From Typha latifolia (taxonomy: Eukaryota; Streptophyta; Magnoliopsida; Poales; Typhaceae): a DNA stretch of 64,000 nt. Both the position numbers and the translations under genes were made by a program. Shown one piece after another: positions 36,273 through 48,384 of the stretch. Under the pieces are notes generated by a model. It saw only the letters and a list, made by a program, of their open reading frames with translations, searched no databases and was not told where the DNA came from. Numbering within the stretch: the stretch's first letter is position 1; each line of letters starts with the position of its first letter. The stretch lies in the NCBI GenBank assembly GCA_019914945.1, contig CM034099.1:2604001-2668000 (forward strand), read 5' to 3'.

Positions 36273-37698
36273 GAGGAGCCCTTTGGATGGTTGGAAACAG
36301 ATTCGTAGCGCCAAACTCGAGGCCTTGGGAGGATTAATCTAATGAGGAGTTGATGGATTCCGAGCTTAAGCATGATTAAGTAGGCATTAGATACGGGATT
36401 AGGGAAGAGGTTAGACATGTAACGGCCTTCGTAGGCCGAAACGTGGCATCTCGTACCCCTTTACTTTTGCGAGGCTTTACTCACATTCTAAGCTGTCAAC
36501 CCCTGTGGGTTTCTTAGGTGGCCATTATTAACTGGAGCTCGCTTCCCTGAGCTCTTCTCCTTTTTTATCTAAAATATTTTTATACAAGATGATGTGATGT
36601 GTGGCGTGACGTACTCATTCCACGTCAGCACTTTTCTTTGGTAAGCAAATTCCCCCACATGTTACGTTTCATGTGTGAGAATTTCCCAAAAGAAAAAGGA
36701 AGTTAATAGTGTATTTATTTTCATATATTTCTATAGGATGTGAGTGGACTATTAATTTTGCTGCTTACTTCGGCCCAAATCAAATCCAATTTATAAACTA
36801 GGAAAAATATATGGCCCATTTACCAGGCCCATAAAAGAGGCGATCTAGTATTTTCAAATGATGGATGTAGCCGTTGGAGATTGTGCCTCTCTAACACTTC
36901 ATAACCAAGAGTAATACCAATAATGTGTAGGATTTTCCAACACATGAATGACGGTGATCCTGCTTTTTTTGTTTTGTTTTTTGTTATATAATTAATTATG
37001 GCTTCATCTTTATAAACGTCCTTAACATAGTTTGGGTTTAGATAGTGTTAGGACATCATGATTTTGTCGTATATTCGATAAATCTCAAAATTTGTGATAA
37101 GTAATATAGTTAGCTGACATTATTAATTATTTCCTATTTGCATCATGCTTGTATTTTATATATTCTTCTTTCTCTTCCTCTCTTTTCTCTATTTTTGGAA
37201 AGAGAAAAATTAGCTCCAGGCGGCTCTTTTTTCTCCTCTCCCCATTTCAGCCCGTTAAGAATTCAGAACAGAAGCTAAAAAGAAAAGATATCTCCCCCCA
37301 GTATGCGCTATGTTAACTGGAGATTCGTTTATAGTTTCACCTGCTATCGTGAGATGCTATTGGCATTGGATGAGGATTCGCATGATCAGTTTGAGCAAAC
37401 AATGTGGGTGCATGCTTTGGAGATAAGGCAACGTGCATGCTCTCGTAAAAAAAGAAACAAGAAGAAGAAGAAGAAGAAGAAGAAGAAGAAGAAGAAAAGA
37501 TTTCCCTCCTTTCTCTTTTTTCTCTTTTATTTTTATTTTTATTTTTATTTTTTAATGTCGGATTTAAGAAAACATGGGTGAGGTCTCTCTATCAGCTAGT
37601 TACAGCATTCGGAAGATCCTAAATGCTTTATTACTGGTGGAGCTTCCACGGGATGCAATGCAATTCCGAAGTCAAGGCGAGATTTTGCTTTAGAAAAG

Positions 37699-37780
37699 TA
37701 CTGAAGCTTTTTGTCAAGACCAAAATAGGGAATAAAAAAAAAAATTCCGAAGACGCAAAATTGCAGCAGAACATAAAAGG
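37699..37780 (+). repeat. Direct repeat copy 1 flanking the glycosylase gene fragment
   Basis: This segment begins TACTGAAGC and contains TTGTCAAGACCAAAATAGGG and TTGCAGCAGAAC. It matches 38462-38534 in the same orientation with small indels. The two copies enclose the pseudogene fragment at 38109-38424. Confidence 0.75.
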
Positions 37781-38108
37781 TTGAGAGATACGGTTCGATG
37801 GAGGCAAAGATACAAGTAAAGCATTTGTGCAAAATTGCAGTTGTGTGCGTTTCTTAGTTAATAATCCATTTGTTGATTCTCATTTCACTGTTGAGTTCTT
37901 GATGGTTATTCTCCGATCACTCTTCCGACTGCTGCCTAGTCCAACATGGCATGTCTTACTGTTTGAATTGGACCAAAAGTAACAGTTCTGATCATAATCT
38001 TGGTGCATGAGCAACACTCCCTTCTAGAATGGTTGATACATATGCTTAAAAAGACTATAATTTCTTTTCGCAAATATGATGCAAATTATAAAGTTTTATT
38101 TTTATGGA

Positions 38109-38424
38109 CTACTTTTCATTGATGCACTTGTATCACTTCCTTCTAGAACCACAATATATTTCTTTCCACGATGAAGATTGGAAGTCCAAATTCACAATGA
38201 CAGGGAAACTGTTTTGAGTTGCTAAATTATTTTGTCTCAAGCATTAGCACACTTCAGCTGGCCAACGATTTTGAGCAACAGACACGTTCAGGTGTGCTTT
38301 TATATGCATACAGATTTCAGAGAGCCAATGTTCTTGGCGTAAAAGGAGTGGTTGTGATTGACATAAATATCTTTTGTCAAGAAGTTGTTTGATGACTACA
38401 ACCATTCTTCTGTATCTACTGAAG
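38109..38424 (+). pseudogene. Partial duplicate of the TAG-family glycosylase gene (exon 2, intron 2, start of exon 3)
   Basis: The segment aligns by eye with 53412-53715 of the working gene in the same orientation. It starts in the 3' end of intron 1 (CATTGATGCA-type sequence), continues through exon 2 (TTTCTTTCCA then GATGAAGA; CTCAGCTGGCCAA-like; TTTTGAGCAA), passes through intron 2, and ends in exon 3 (TTGTTTGATGACTACAA). Indels around 38205-38235 shift the frame and create stops. Because intron sequence is kept, this is a DNA-level copy and not a retrocopy. It cannot encode an enzyme. Confidence 0.8.
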
Positions 38425-38461
38425 CCTAATTTGCTTTACAGAAGATCGAATTACTCACTGA

Positions 38462-38534
38462 ACTACTGAAGCCTTGTCAAGACCAAAATAGGGAATAAAA
38501 TTCGAAGAAACAAATTGCAGCAGAACCAAAAATG
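38462..38534 (+). repeat. Direct repeat copy 2 flanking the glycosylase gene fragment
   Basis: This is the second copy of the segment at 37699-37780. It contains the same TTGTCAAGACCAAAATAGGG word and the TTGCAGCAGAAC word, about 760 bases from copy 1. Confidence 0.75.
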
Positions 38535-40061
38535 TAAAGATTAAAGATGGATAATAGAATTTTAACTAACCTAAAGCTTAAGCCCGTGGGAGGTAAAACC
38601 TAGAGGCTTTCTATTTCATCTCCAAATGTGACTGAGCCCAGCGATGACGATAAGGTTCCATCTTCCATAGAGGCGAGCATCACCAAATGACTTCAGCGAT
38701 TCCACAATATGACCGCGGCGTATACATTGACCTTCCTTATGACATAAAGGAACTATACGGTATCAGTTCTGTAGTGAGCATCCACCTCCCTTAGATATTC
38801 ATTCAAATTATGTAGCTGGAATCTCTTCCGGTAGTTGCAGAAAGATGCGTCAGATTGATTTCCAATGCTCATAGGAATATCTTATACTGCATATAGCATA
38901 AATATAACAAGTGAGATTCTTCATAGTAGCATTAACAGCAATAACTGTACCGCTGAAGGAAAGCTAAAAGTTCTGAAGAGTAGCGTAAGTGATAATACAT
39001 GGAACTCCATATATGAAGTATTAGCTTTTGCCAATAATCTTATGAAAAACTATTACAAAAAGTTCTGCATCAAAAGATCCAAATAAAGAAACCACAAGAT
39101 AAGTCATCGACTTGGAGTTCTTAACATAAGGGGGCTCTTCGATAATGAAAGAGCTCGCCCCGTCTTAAATGTGAGCTATAGCCTATAGTGCATGCCCATC
39201 CTATAAGCTATTCAGAAACTAGAAAATTTTGCTCTACTCAATAATAGAATATAAATGTTTTTTTTTCTTTAATCAGCTTTAATATTTCAAGTTATAACAC
39301 ATGCCCTGCAATATTTGGTATTACTCCATGGCAAAGAAAAAGAGGGACCGGCAAAAAGTGCAGGTAAGGAAGAGAATCCACGTGCCAGGATTAGGAAGGA
39401 AAACCAGAAATCACCAACAATTTCTCATGCGCAATCATAGTACAAGAACAATATATTTTTCAACTGTGTAATAAATCTCTAGTAACTTGGTATCACAATA
39501 AGATTACTTACTCAGTCTAATAAGAATCGAGATAATTAACTGTGCAGAGTAGCAAAAACCAAAGAAATAGTAATATTTTTGCAAAATGCAGCTTCAGCAT
39601 CCAGTTCTTTTGGTTGGCAACAACTCATATTAAGATTCTTTTAGATAGTTTGAGGAGCCAAATTGAAAGCCCACAAGTTCATCAATGTTATGTTTCCCCA
39701 GATATGACAGTATCAGGGTATCTCAAATTCTCAATCATCCCGAAATATGGCTCTCACCCTCAACATATCATCTGGATCTTGATGTAGAAATAACCCGATT
39801 GTAAGGATTCAATGATCTTTAGCTACAATGCCACCACAAAAAATGATATCAAGATTGTTGAGCTACTAAGTTTATAATTTATTTTAATACGCCAAATTAC
39901 AACATGAGGAGACCTGTAAGATTGATGGCACACGAAAGCAGCTCTTCATGAGTAGCTCATTGACATCTTCAGTGCGAATTCATAAATGTTATTTCTGTAA
40001 ACTTCCAGCCAGTTTTATAATATATTATCAATTGAAACTCAAAATCTCTCCTCCCTGTTTG
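38535..40061. other. Intergenic region downstream of the PPR gene
   Basis: AT-rich non-coding DNA. The last few hundred bases before 40062 are probably the PPR 3' UTR. The small ORFs have no recognisable content. Confidence 0.45.
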
Positions 40062-41645
40062 TTAACATCTGCTTTCCACTTCTTTGTTTCCATATTCGCT
40101 CTTAAAATAAACTTCAGGAATGAGCCTTGAGTCGACTACCTCTGACTGTAATCTAGTGGCCAAGTGAGTTTTCCCAGTACCAGAAAGCCCCATAAGAATC
40201 TCTGACAGCAAAGCCTTATCAGGAGCCATCCTTCTCTCCATCATCTCTCTCAGTACTTCTGTTGCTCCTTCAAAGTCTTGATTCCCGCAGAAAGTCGATA
40301 TCAACAGCTTATATATATCATGATTCGCAAGAAACCCGCTTTTCTTCATTGCCTTGTAAATTTGAAATGCGCGTTCAGAATTCTGCCTTTTGCACTGCCC
40401 ACTAATAAGAGCAGCAAAAGTTGATCCATTCGCAGCAATCTTTGCTTTGTCAAGTTCCTTCACCAGATAGGCAGCCTTCTTTGTCTTTCCTTCATTGCAG
40501 AGCCCTAATATAAGAGCATTATAAGTCACGATATCAACCTCCACTCCATTCTTTACCATCTCCTCAAAGAGCCTAGAACCCATCTCACTATTGTTCATCT
40601 GACTATAACCATTGATCAAAGTATTGTATGTCACAGTGCTAGGACTAACTTCTGCTGCTTTCATCTCACTGACAACTTTATTGGCCTCATGCAACTTCCC
40701 TTCCTTGCAAAAGCCATTGATCAAGGTATTGTATGTTATCACATTTGGCTCCAAGCCTTTACTTCGCATCGAATTCTTCAGCTTAACAGCAGCACTCACA
40801 AGACCATTCTTGCAGTGTGCCGCAATCAACGTATTAAAAGAAGACACAGTAGGACTAAAGCCAAGATTCTCCATTCTCCCGAACACATCCAAAGCCTTGT
40901 CTAACTTCCCCGACTCACAAAATGCGGACATGACCATGTTAAGAGTAAACACATTCGGCGATATCCGACACCGACGCATCTCACGGTAAAAAGCCAAAGC
41001 AACATCGTTCCGGCCCAAACCAATCAAAGAGCTTATGAAAGCATTGCAAGATCGAATGTTTGGAAGAAAGCCATAATCCCGCATCCGGCAAAACGTGTTT
41101 GTCGCATCCCTAAGCTTCTTCACATGCGCATAAGCCTTAAAAATCGAATCGAACACACCTGGCGAGGAATCGCATAGGCGGTACAAGCGGAGGACGGCGT
41201 CGAACAGTGCCGAACTGGAAATCCGCGAAGTGGACAACAGTGAACTCCTCAGGATCGACTCGGCGGACTTGAATCGCTTGGATTTGGTGAGTATATGAAG
41301 AATTATGGATTGAGTATCAAGGGATTGGGAGTTGGGGTTGTGGAGAAGAGCCCAATTGTAGAATTCGAGGGAGAGAACGGGGTCCCCTCTGATTCGAAGG
41401 AGGAGATGGGTGGACCGGAACGGGGTGAGGTATTGGGCGAAAGAATCGAGCTTGGACCACTCGGAATGGATCAAATGGCTGTGGAAAACGGAGATGAAGT
41501 CGAAGTCTTGGCCTTTGGGATCTGGAAGAGTGTGGTGAGGGATTGGGAGAGAGGCGAAGGGGTTTAGGGTTGGATTGGGATTAGGGCTTTGCTTGGAGGT
41601 GTTGTTGGAGATGGACGAGAAATAGCGAAAGGTGGAAGCTTTCAT
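40062..41645 (-). CDS. P-class pentatricopeptide repeat (PPR) protein, intronless
   Basis: This single-exon gene encodes 527 residues. The N-terminus (MKASTFRYFSSISNNTSKQ) is rich in Ser, Thr and basic residues and lacks acids, as in mitochondrial or plastid transit peptides. From about residue 165 there are tandem 35-residue PPR motifs. The clearest start at residues 199 (SCNAFISSLIG), 234, 269, 304 (TYNTLINGFCKEGK), 339, 374, 409 and 444, all in exact 35-residue register, followed by a 49-residue tail. No E or DYW domain is present, so it is P-class. P-class PPRs bind organellar RNA and affect its stability, splicing or translation. It resembles the At4g26680-type mitochondrial PPRs. The lack of introns is usual for the family. 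Confidence 0.93.
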   Translation of the reverse strand: MKASTFRYFSSISNNTSKQSPNPNPTLNPFASLPIPHHTLPDPKGQDFDFISVFHSHLIHSEWSKLDSFAQYLTPFRSTHLLLRIRGDPVLSLEFYNWALLHNPNSQSLDTQSIILHILTKSKRFKSAESILRSSLLSTSRISSSALFDAVLRLYRLCDSSPGVFDSIFKAYAHVKKLRDATNTFCRMRDYGFLPNIRSCNAFISSLIGLGRNDVALAFYREMRRCRISPNVFTLNMVMSAFCESGKLDKALDVFGRMENLGFSPTVSSFNTLIAAHCKNGLVSAAVKLKNSMRSKGLEPNVITYNTLINGFCKEGKLHEANKVVSEMKAAEVSPSTVTYNTLINGYSQMNNSEMGSRLFEEMVKNGVEVDIVTYNALILGLCNEGKTKKAAYLVKELDKAKIAANGSTFAALISGQCKRQNSERAFQIYKAMKKSGFLANHDIYKLLISTFCGNQDFEGATEVLREMMERRMAPDKALLSEILMGLSGTGKTHLATRLQSEVVDSRLIPEVYFKSEYGNKEVESRC

Positions 41646-42280
41646 TTGGAAGACGAGAAACTCTTCTGAGTTGAGAGATTCCAGGGGGGGGAGAGAACGG
41701 AGAAGAAGAAGAGAAGAGAGTTGGGTTTTTTTGCATATATATCCTTCGAAGATTTGTATTTACGTGCACTTAGCCCTTGAAATTAGTGGAAGAATAAGAT
41801 ACTTCTCTCATGCACACGTAATAAGAAGACAAGGTAACGTCTGGTTTCAAATTTCACAACATATGGCATTTGAATCATTTGAACTGATATCACTTGCCCT
41901 TTCCATATTTTCTTTCCTAAACGATGTATATAAGCTATCCACACTAACATAATAAGGGAACGATTCAACAAGATCTCAGAGCTGTTTTCGGGTATACGCA
42001 CAGTGAGAGCTACTTGATAATTGGATGCATAATGAATCAATAAAAAAATTGCACAATTATATGGTACACCTGATTTTCAATCCTTCTACAACAAATGATC
42101 CGAGGATAATGGGAGTCAACAGCTTATAAAAGAAGCTGAACGTTCAAAACAATGTTAAAGAACCATGATCTTTTTTGCTGCGTAAAGACTAGAAGACTAA
42201 ACATCTACTACTATCAGTAGATACAAAATTTCAATCTTTTTTCTTCCTTTTTCACACAAGGCAAGCTGTTATAAACTCAA
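41646..42280. other. Gap between the PPR and RRP42 genes
   Basis: The two genes are in tandem on the minus strand with 635 bases between them. The interval must include the RRP42 3' UTR and the PPR promoter. No other feature is seen. Confidence 0.5.
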
Positions 42281-45200
42281 TCATTCTTCAACTTGTTCTG
42301 CAGCTTCAATCTCTGAATCCAATACGGCTATTAATTGTTGGCTCACACTCTTTGCCACGGATATCATGTCAGAAATGATACTTGGGTCCAGCGGAGCACC
42401 TCCTCGCTTGGTTAACCCGCATATGTGTCCATGCCTATTCACTGAAACAGAGACAGCAGAGCTCATATGGGATTCCTCCTCTGAAGTAGCATCCACAATG
42501 TAGCGCCTCCCTACCTAGAAACGGGAAAAATATAACATTCAAGTCATATATAGGATAGTACCAATATTTATCCAATGAAGGACACTGATAGGCTCAACCA
42601 TGTGCAAGAGCTTCTAATAGACCATCCTTTTCTTGGCACTAGACAGAAGAGGAAGACAAAGTTTCAACATTGCAAGATGAAGAGCAACCATCACATATCA
42701 AGGACTATGTCAAAGGGAGGCCAGCCATGTTTAATTATAGGACAAACAATTTAGGCAGATTTCACAATATAGCAATAAAAGGTTGGTGAAATCATAATAC
42801 AACGATCTGAAAATCAATTAATTTCCTAGAAAAATAGATCGACCATACAAGATAATTATTTATGAAGAGGTTTGATGGAAATGTTTCCTAGAGAACACAT
42901 ATTAGGAGGGTCTCTTTTGACCTGAGAAAGAACACTAAGACAAGGTTCCTATATATATATGTGAGTTTGTGTGCCTATCAATAGTACCTGTTAAACCAGA
43001 AAAAAGTATGATAAATTGGAAATTCTTCTTAATCCAACCCTATCACTGGTGAAATTGCAGTAATGCCAATAATAACTTGCAAGTTCTTTGAGTTGAATAT
43101 GGATAATCTTACTGGCCATTTTATAGACAAGGTAAAATTATTTATCGTTTGACTATATTGTCATTCTAATTGATTGACTCCAGAATGGAAGGAAATTCCG
43201 AGTTCCAACTTAATGTCTAAGTAAATATAGGATTAAGAATGTAAAATACAACTGCAGTAAAACTATCCATGGAATTTTCCATTGTTTAACAGGAATAGAG
43301 AATGAAAAAGGACATCATACAATAAATTAAAGTAGGATAATTTACAAGTTTACATGGAGAAGTGCTCCTACAGGTTGCCTAAATTTGGGGTTTTCATTAT
43401 GACCTGTTCAAATTGTAGTAGTTTCTACTATCATATCATGAGGATTTGTCCATCCGTTTGAGACATTTGTGCTACAAACAAGGTTGAGGAACTTGAGTAG
43501 AAACATAAGAGTGCAGATATACTAAGTGAAAAATCATACATCAGTATTTCAGTGACCTATTCAAAGAAATCCTGTCTTTAGTGGCTAAACCCTGCTAACA
43601 ATCAGCGACAATGTCTTATTCAAACATTAACTAGCTTGGCCACATCAAGATAATCCATCAGTACTATAACCACTTACCAGTAACTCAGTCAAAACAACAA
43701 GCAGATTGTTTCAATTATATATGCACCCTTTCAATAATGTATATATTATTCTATTTGAACGTGTATTTTACTACATTAATAACTACCATTTTTTTTTCTG
43801 AAACTAGAAAACTTAGAAGCTATGGGATCTATATTTAAAACCACAAACTGCCATATTTACATGAACTTAGTTAAGTATGGCATATTGAGTACGGTTACTT
43901 GCGGTCTCACGAGGTCATTAAGGGGGGCTACACCTCAGACAACCCATGCGGTCAAAGATACTTCCTTTAGAATCATGATAGTGTATTATTTCCCATGAAG
44001 TCTTCTCATAATCGGTGGAATCAACTTACCTCAGTTAAAGTTACTACGACAGGAACTCCAGAAGTATCAAACTGCAGAAACTCTTCATCACTAATATCAA
44101 ACTCAGGTTGCTCATCAGGCAAGGCAGCAAGAACTACGTTAACTTTTGGTATTCCCGTATTGCTCAGAGCAACCTGTCAAAAATGTACAGCACTGAATTA
44201 AACTGAAAGCATCCAATAAAAAATTAATTATCTATGTTGAACTTAATCGTGGTTAAATTCCCTCGCTTATTGCAACTCCAAATTGGAATAGGAAAACATG
44301 GATAAAAAGTTGCATGAGGGGACGTTAACCATAATACTATTTATTCTAGATTTAGGTGTCGTTTGGCCACAAACCATGAATAAGGGATCACCAAGAATCT
44401 CTCAAAAACTACATAGTTCTGCCGTATGTGACACATTCAATTTCTTTTTTAACACTGAGGAAATTTATAGCAGAAAGCCAGTTGGAATCTATATTTGATA
44501 TGAGAACAAATGCAAAAATATTAATACCTTAATAGCAGCAGATAATGCATCCAGCAGATTACCATCCGAACTGATGACAAGTCCATCTATATAAAGATCC
44601 CAGCAAACTTTACCCTCAACAACAATCAGAGAGGAGAGATTGATTCCAGCCCCTGGAAATTCCATCAAGCTTATATAGAATCCATTGAAGGCCAAAATCA
44701 CCCATTAGACAGACTGGCAGATAAAAGTGCAGTTTCTTTCGAAAATAAAAGTGAAAAAAATATTGTTTAAGGCAATACAGAAGTGCATTAATAAGTGATT
44801 TAAGAAGACTACAAATCAAAGATGGAAATAGGACATCAGACTACCATATGGACGATATAGCAGATAATTCACTCAATTAAACTTTTCTCTAAAGTTAAGT
44901 GAGCAAAAGAAGCCCTATACAACAAATCCACTGAAGGAGAATTGCGAGTTTCTTAGGAATTTTACTGTTTAATACCTGCCCCACTCCTACCACCAAGAAA
45001 GCATCTCTGTAGTGCAACTGAGAGTTCAGTAGACAACTCTTCACCACCTCGACCCTAAGAAGTTTTACAAAGTGCAATTCAATTAAAAAGGCAGTCAACA
45101 TTCTGAATTTATGACCAAATTCCAAAATGCAGTTAATAACTAAGAACCAAGGGTTAAGTATGCACTGAATGCAGAAACCGGAACTAGAGTTCCATCTTAC

Positions 45201-46159
45201 AAAAATAAAAAATATAGATAAAGTTAATACTTAAAAGCAGAAACCCATATAAGCTAATCTTGGATCAAAGTTCACACATCAAATTTCAACTTGTATCCAG
45301 AGCAACAGATTAGAAGAAATCTACCAACAAAGGCCACATGTTTCAAGCTTGCTAGTAAATGCTATTAATCAATCAAGTAGGCTGGGGGGGGTTTGGCACT
45401 AGCTCGATACCAGTTTAATGTAAAGGCTACCAGACATCACTTGTGTAAGAGTGCTGACAGTTAAAATATTTAACAAATTATAATCTACAAAAATTTGGAG
45501 AAAGATATTACAACATTCTAAATTAAATATACTTCAATGTGTTCTTAAATGTTGGTTGAGTAAACTTGAATTATTCAGTAAACGAAAGAAACTAACAAAC
45601 CTCAAATATAGGAGTTGCTAGTGGGCTGCAGTCAACGAAAATTGATACCTTTCCTTTGTCAGGTTGGAGAAGACTTGGTCTCCCAAGTTCAGCCTGTGAA
45701 TACGAGAAACATCAGCAGAACACAAATGTAAATAAGCCCTGCACAAATAATTGCTAAAACAAAAATATTGAACTGAAAAATCCAAAAGTTATGCTGCACC
45801 AGAATTTGTACATAATTATGCATAATGCATGCATTCAAACTTGACTCAGATCAACACATCCATACCTTAATGCTAGCGATTACATCTGTGGCGCCCAATC
45901 TAACTCGAGCGGAACCATTTGCCTATTGAAAATCCCAAACAAAAGCAAATCAAAATGGTACATAAAAAGAAGATCAAAATAGTGAATTTAAGATGCAACA
46001 TTCAAAATTGATGGACAAAAACTTTTCAAGAACCTGAGGAATCACTCCTGTTTCGACAGATATAGAGCGGAATTGATGCCCTCTACGGCCATCTGATCGA
46101 AGATCTTGAGCAATCCCACAACTAATGAAGTGCTTCTCCCCGTCCGAGAGCCTCTCCAT
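42281..46159 (-). CDS. RRP42: Exosome complex core subunit RRP42 (RNase PH-like), 7 exons
   Basis: Minus-strand exons 46159-46034, 45922-45866, 45693-45601, 45054-44976, 44652-44528, 44173-44030 and 42514-42281 join in phase to give 285 residues, the usual length. The sequence is typical of RRP42/EXOSC7: LSDGEKHFISCGIAQDLRSDGRR at the N-terminus, then NGSARVRLGATDVIASIKAELG, IFVDCSP, the GRGGEELS motif and VVEGKVCWDLYIDGLVISSDGNLLDALSAAIK. The C-terminal half has DISDEEFLQFDTSGVPVVVTLT and IVDATSEEE. RRP42 is one of six RNase PH-like proteins of the exosome ring that processes and degrades RNA 3'-5' in nucleus and cytoplasm; in eukaryotes it is structural. Introns up to 1.5 kb (42515-44029) contain no feature I recognise. 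The upstream side is heavily rearranged (see the inverted pseudogene). Confidence 0.95.
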
Positions 46160-46490
46160 TCTTCCTTTTGGTAAAGCAAGTTGAAGAACGATAAATATCT
46201 ACAAAGAAATTTCATCAAGCACTTAGCTTGTAGAAGAAAATTCATCAAATGGTTTCGCTCAATAGTTTCAAGAGACTTAAGATCAAGAAGGAAAGAAAGG
46301 CAAACATTTCTGATGAGAGAGAGAGAGAGCAGAATAGGCGTGCTTATGAACACGATGCACTGCTCTTGAGGAGGGTTTTAGTCGACATAAACACTTTTAT
46401 GCTAATAATTTAGTTGGTCGATGGTTTAAGCTAAGCTTAAGCTCAATTAAATTAGGCTCCTTGTAAATGATCAGAGTCCAAATTAGAAAA
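46160..46490 (-). promoter_or_regulatory. Leader and proximal promoter of RRP42, present in three copies in the window
   Basis: This segment is immediately upstream of the RRP42 start codon and includes a GA run at 46315-46331. Most of it recurs in the same orientation at 48385-48680 and in inverted orientation at about 47130-47395. The similarity is clear by eye with scattered substitutions and small indels. Confidence 0.75.
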
Positions 46491-46607
46491 TATAAGAGTC
46501 TAGGTTTAATGGCTAGATTGCACTAATTAGAAGCTCGTCTCGAAATCCTCCAATAATTTCTACTATTATTGCTCCATTATTTGACAGCTATTAGAGACAA
46601 TCTAGTT

Positions 46608-47345
46608 GTTAGACCTCACAAAACTTCAAACATCACTCTCGTTCTAGAAGCATGGTTAGGTCTTATTTGATTAATGTACAACTCACTCTTATTTGTAAAA
46701 ACATTAAATATGACTTTCGCTCTAAAAATATGCTTAAATATAATTAAGATGTATAACTTTAAGTTTTACATATTAATCTATCTCATATAAGAAAGTGTGA
46801 TAAAGTTATCACCATCATTTTGGTTACATAATATGTATACAAATTTTATGTGTTGAAGACCTATATATGCCTAAGCGATTTGCTAAGTGCATGGTTATTA
46901 GGTAATTTATCATGAACTTCATTCTATTTTATGTACGAGGCTATTGATTTGTAATATCATTAATTTTCAGCAAAGTTTGATGCTTAGAGGATAATAAAAG
47001 CTCTCCAATCATGTGAAATTATAATATTTCTAAATTAATTTTGGATACATATATATATACTAATTTGAAATTTGATCGTTTAAATTGGAGCCTAAATTAA
47101 ACAAACTCGAGCCCAACTCAAACCATCAATCAATTAGATTATTTGGGGAAAGGTTTTCTTGTCAACTAAAACTCTCAAGAGCAACGCATTATGTTCATAG
47201 CCATACCTCTTCTGCTCTCATTTTCTCTAATAAGAAATGTATGCATTTCTTTCTCTCTCATTCTTAATCTTAAGTCTCTCAAGAGACCATTAAGTGAAAT
47301 CATTTGATGGATTTTCTTATGCAAGCTAAATGTCCGACGAAATAC
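46608..47345 (+). repeat. Left arm of a large inverted repeat next to RRP42
   Basis: Read in reverse complement, this segment matches 48385-49109 over its whole length (for example GTTAGACCTCACAAAAC at its outer end). It represents the upstream side of the inverted RRP42 pseudogene. Confidence 0.85.
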
Positions 47346-48370
47346 CTCTGGAAATATTTGTCACTCTTCAACTTACTTTACCTTAAGGAAGGAAGAACGA
47401 AGAGGCTCTTGAACGGGGAGAAGCATTTCATTGGCTGTGGGAATGTTCACGATCTTCGATCAAATGGCTGCAGAAGGCATCGCTTACTCTATCTCTATCG
47501 AAACATAAGTGATTCTTTATGTTCTTGAGAAGCCTCTATCAATCAATATTGCATGTTTCGTCTTAATCGTCATCAATATTAAGCATTTCATTGGCTGTGG
47601 GAATGTTCATGATCTTTTTGTGTATCATATTGATTTGCTTATGTTTAAAATTTCCAATAAGCAAATGGTTCCACTCGACTTATAACTAGGCGCTACAAAT
47701 GTAATTGCTAGCATTAAAGAATGGACGTGTTGATATTAGTCAAGTTTGACTGCATGCATTATGCTTAATTATGCACAACAAAATACCGCTTGAGTTATAA
47801 CTGCGCACTATAGATGTAATTGCTAGCATTAAGTATGGACTTGTTGATCTTAGTCAAGTTTGACCGCATGCATTATGCTTAATTATGCACAACAAAATTC
47901 TGGTGCAACAGGACTCTTAGATTTTTCAACTTAATATTTTTGTTTTAACAATTATTCATATAAGGCTTATTTACATTTTCTTGATGTTTCTCATATTCAG
48001 ACTGAACTTGGGAGAACAAGCCTTTTTCAATCTGACAAAGAGAGTGTCAATTTTCACTAACTGGAGCACACTAGCAACTCTTACTTTTAAAGTTTGCTAA
48101 TTTCTTATTTACTGAAGAATTCAAGTTTACTCAATTATATTAGATTGTGACAACACATTGAACTATATTTAATATCAATATTGGAACTGGTATAAAGGTA
48201 GTGCCAAAACCCCTGCCTACTTGATTGAATAATAGCATTTACTAGCCAGCTTGAAACATGTGCCTTTGTTGGTAGATTTCTTCTACTAGCCGGCTTGAAA
48301 CATGTGCCTTTGTTGGTAGATTTCTTCTAATATGTTGCTTTGGTTACAAGTTGAAGTTTAACTACTTAAT
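47305..48370 (+). pseudogene. Inverted partial duplicate of RRP42 (leader, exons 1-3 and introns)
   Basis: The segment follows the working gene in order: leader, exon 1 (GGGGAGAAGCATTTCATT at about 47415-47432), intron 1, exon 2 (GATGTAATTGCTAGCATTAA-like), intron 2, exon 3 (GCTGAACTTGG-like near 48003) and part of intron 3, ending near 48370. The start codon is ACG at 47397-47399 in place of ATG. Exon 1 has a two-base deletion that shifts the frame, followed by a stop. A piece of exon 1 is repeated at 47581-47618. Exon 2 plus flanking intron exists as two tandem units of about 113 bases (47671-47783 and 47786-47898). Intron 3 sequence has a 44-base tandem duplication (48241-48284, 48285-48328). 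No protein of RRP42 type can be made. Confidence 0.88.
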
Positions 48371-48384
48371 TCCAAGCAGAGGAC

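Larger units (their letters stand above)
32111..38100. other. Long gene-poor, microsatellite-rich intergenic region
   Basis: No coding gene is supported. Visible simple repeats include AT at 33023-33058 followed by GATA at 33059-33078, CT at 33378-33398, GA at 33466-33490, GT at 34135-34156, AAT at 34900-34922, GA at 35008-35040, GA at 36225-36270, GAA at 37461-37496 and TTTTTA at 37526-37551. Open frames such as 37303-37581 and 36149-36418 are driven by these repeats. I compared the region from memory with common plant microRNAs and saw no match. Confidence 0.5.

Noticed and set aside
37303..37581. 92-codon ORF with a lysine run
   Set aside because: The lysine run is a GAA microsatellite read in frame, and the rest has no domain or splice partner.
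32111..37700. Possible microRNA precursor in the gene-poor region
   Set aside because: Comparison from memory with common plant microRNAs (miR156, 159, 160, 164, 166, 167, 172, 319, 390, 396) found no match on either strand.
40062..40211. Walker A-like GLSGTGKT in the C-terminal tail of the PPR protein
   Set aside because: It fits GxxxxGKT on paper, but it sits where a PPR helix normally has a GL...GK...A pattern, and no Walker B or NTPase fold follows. Coincidence is more likely.
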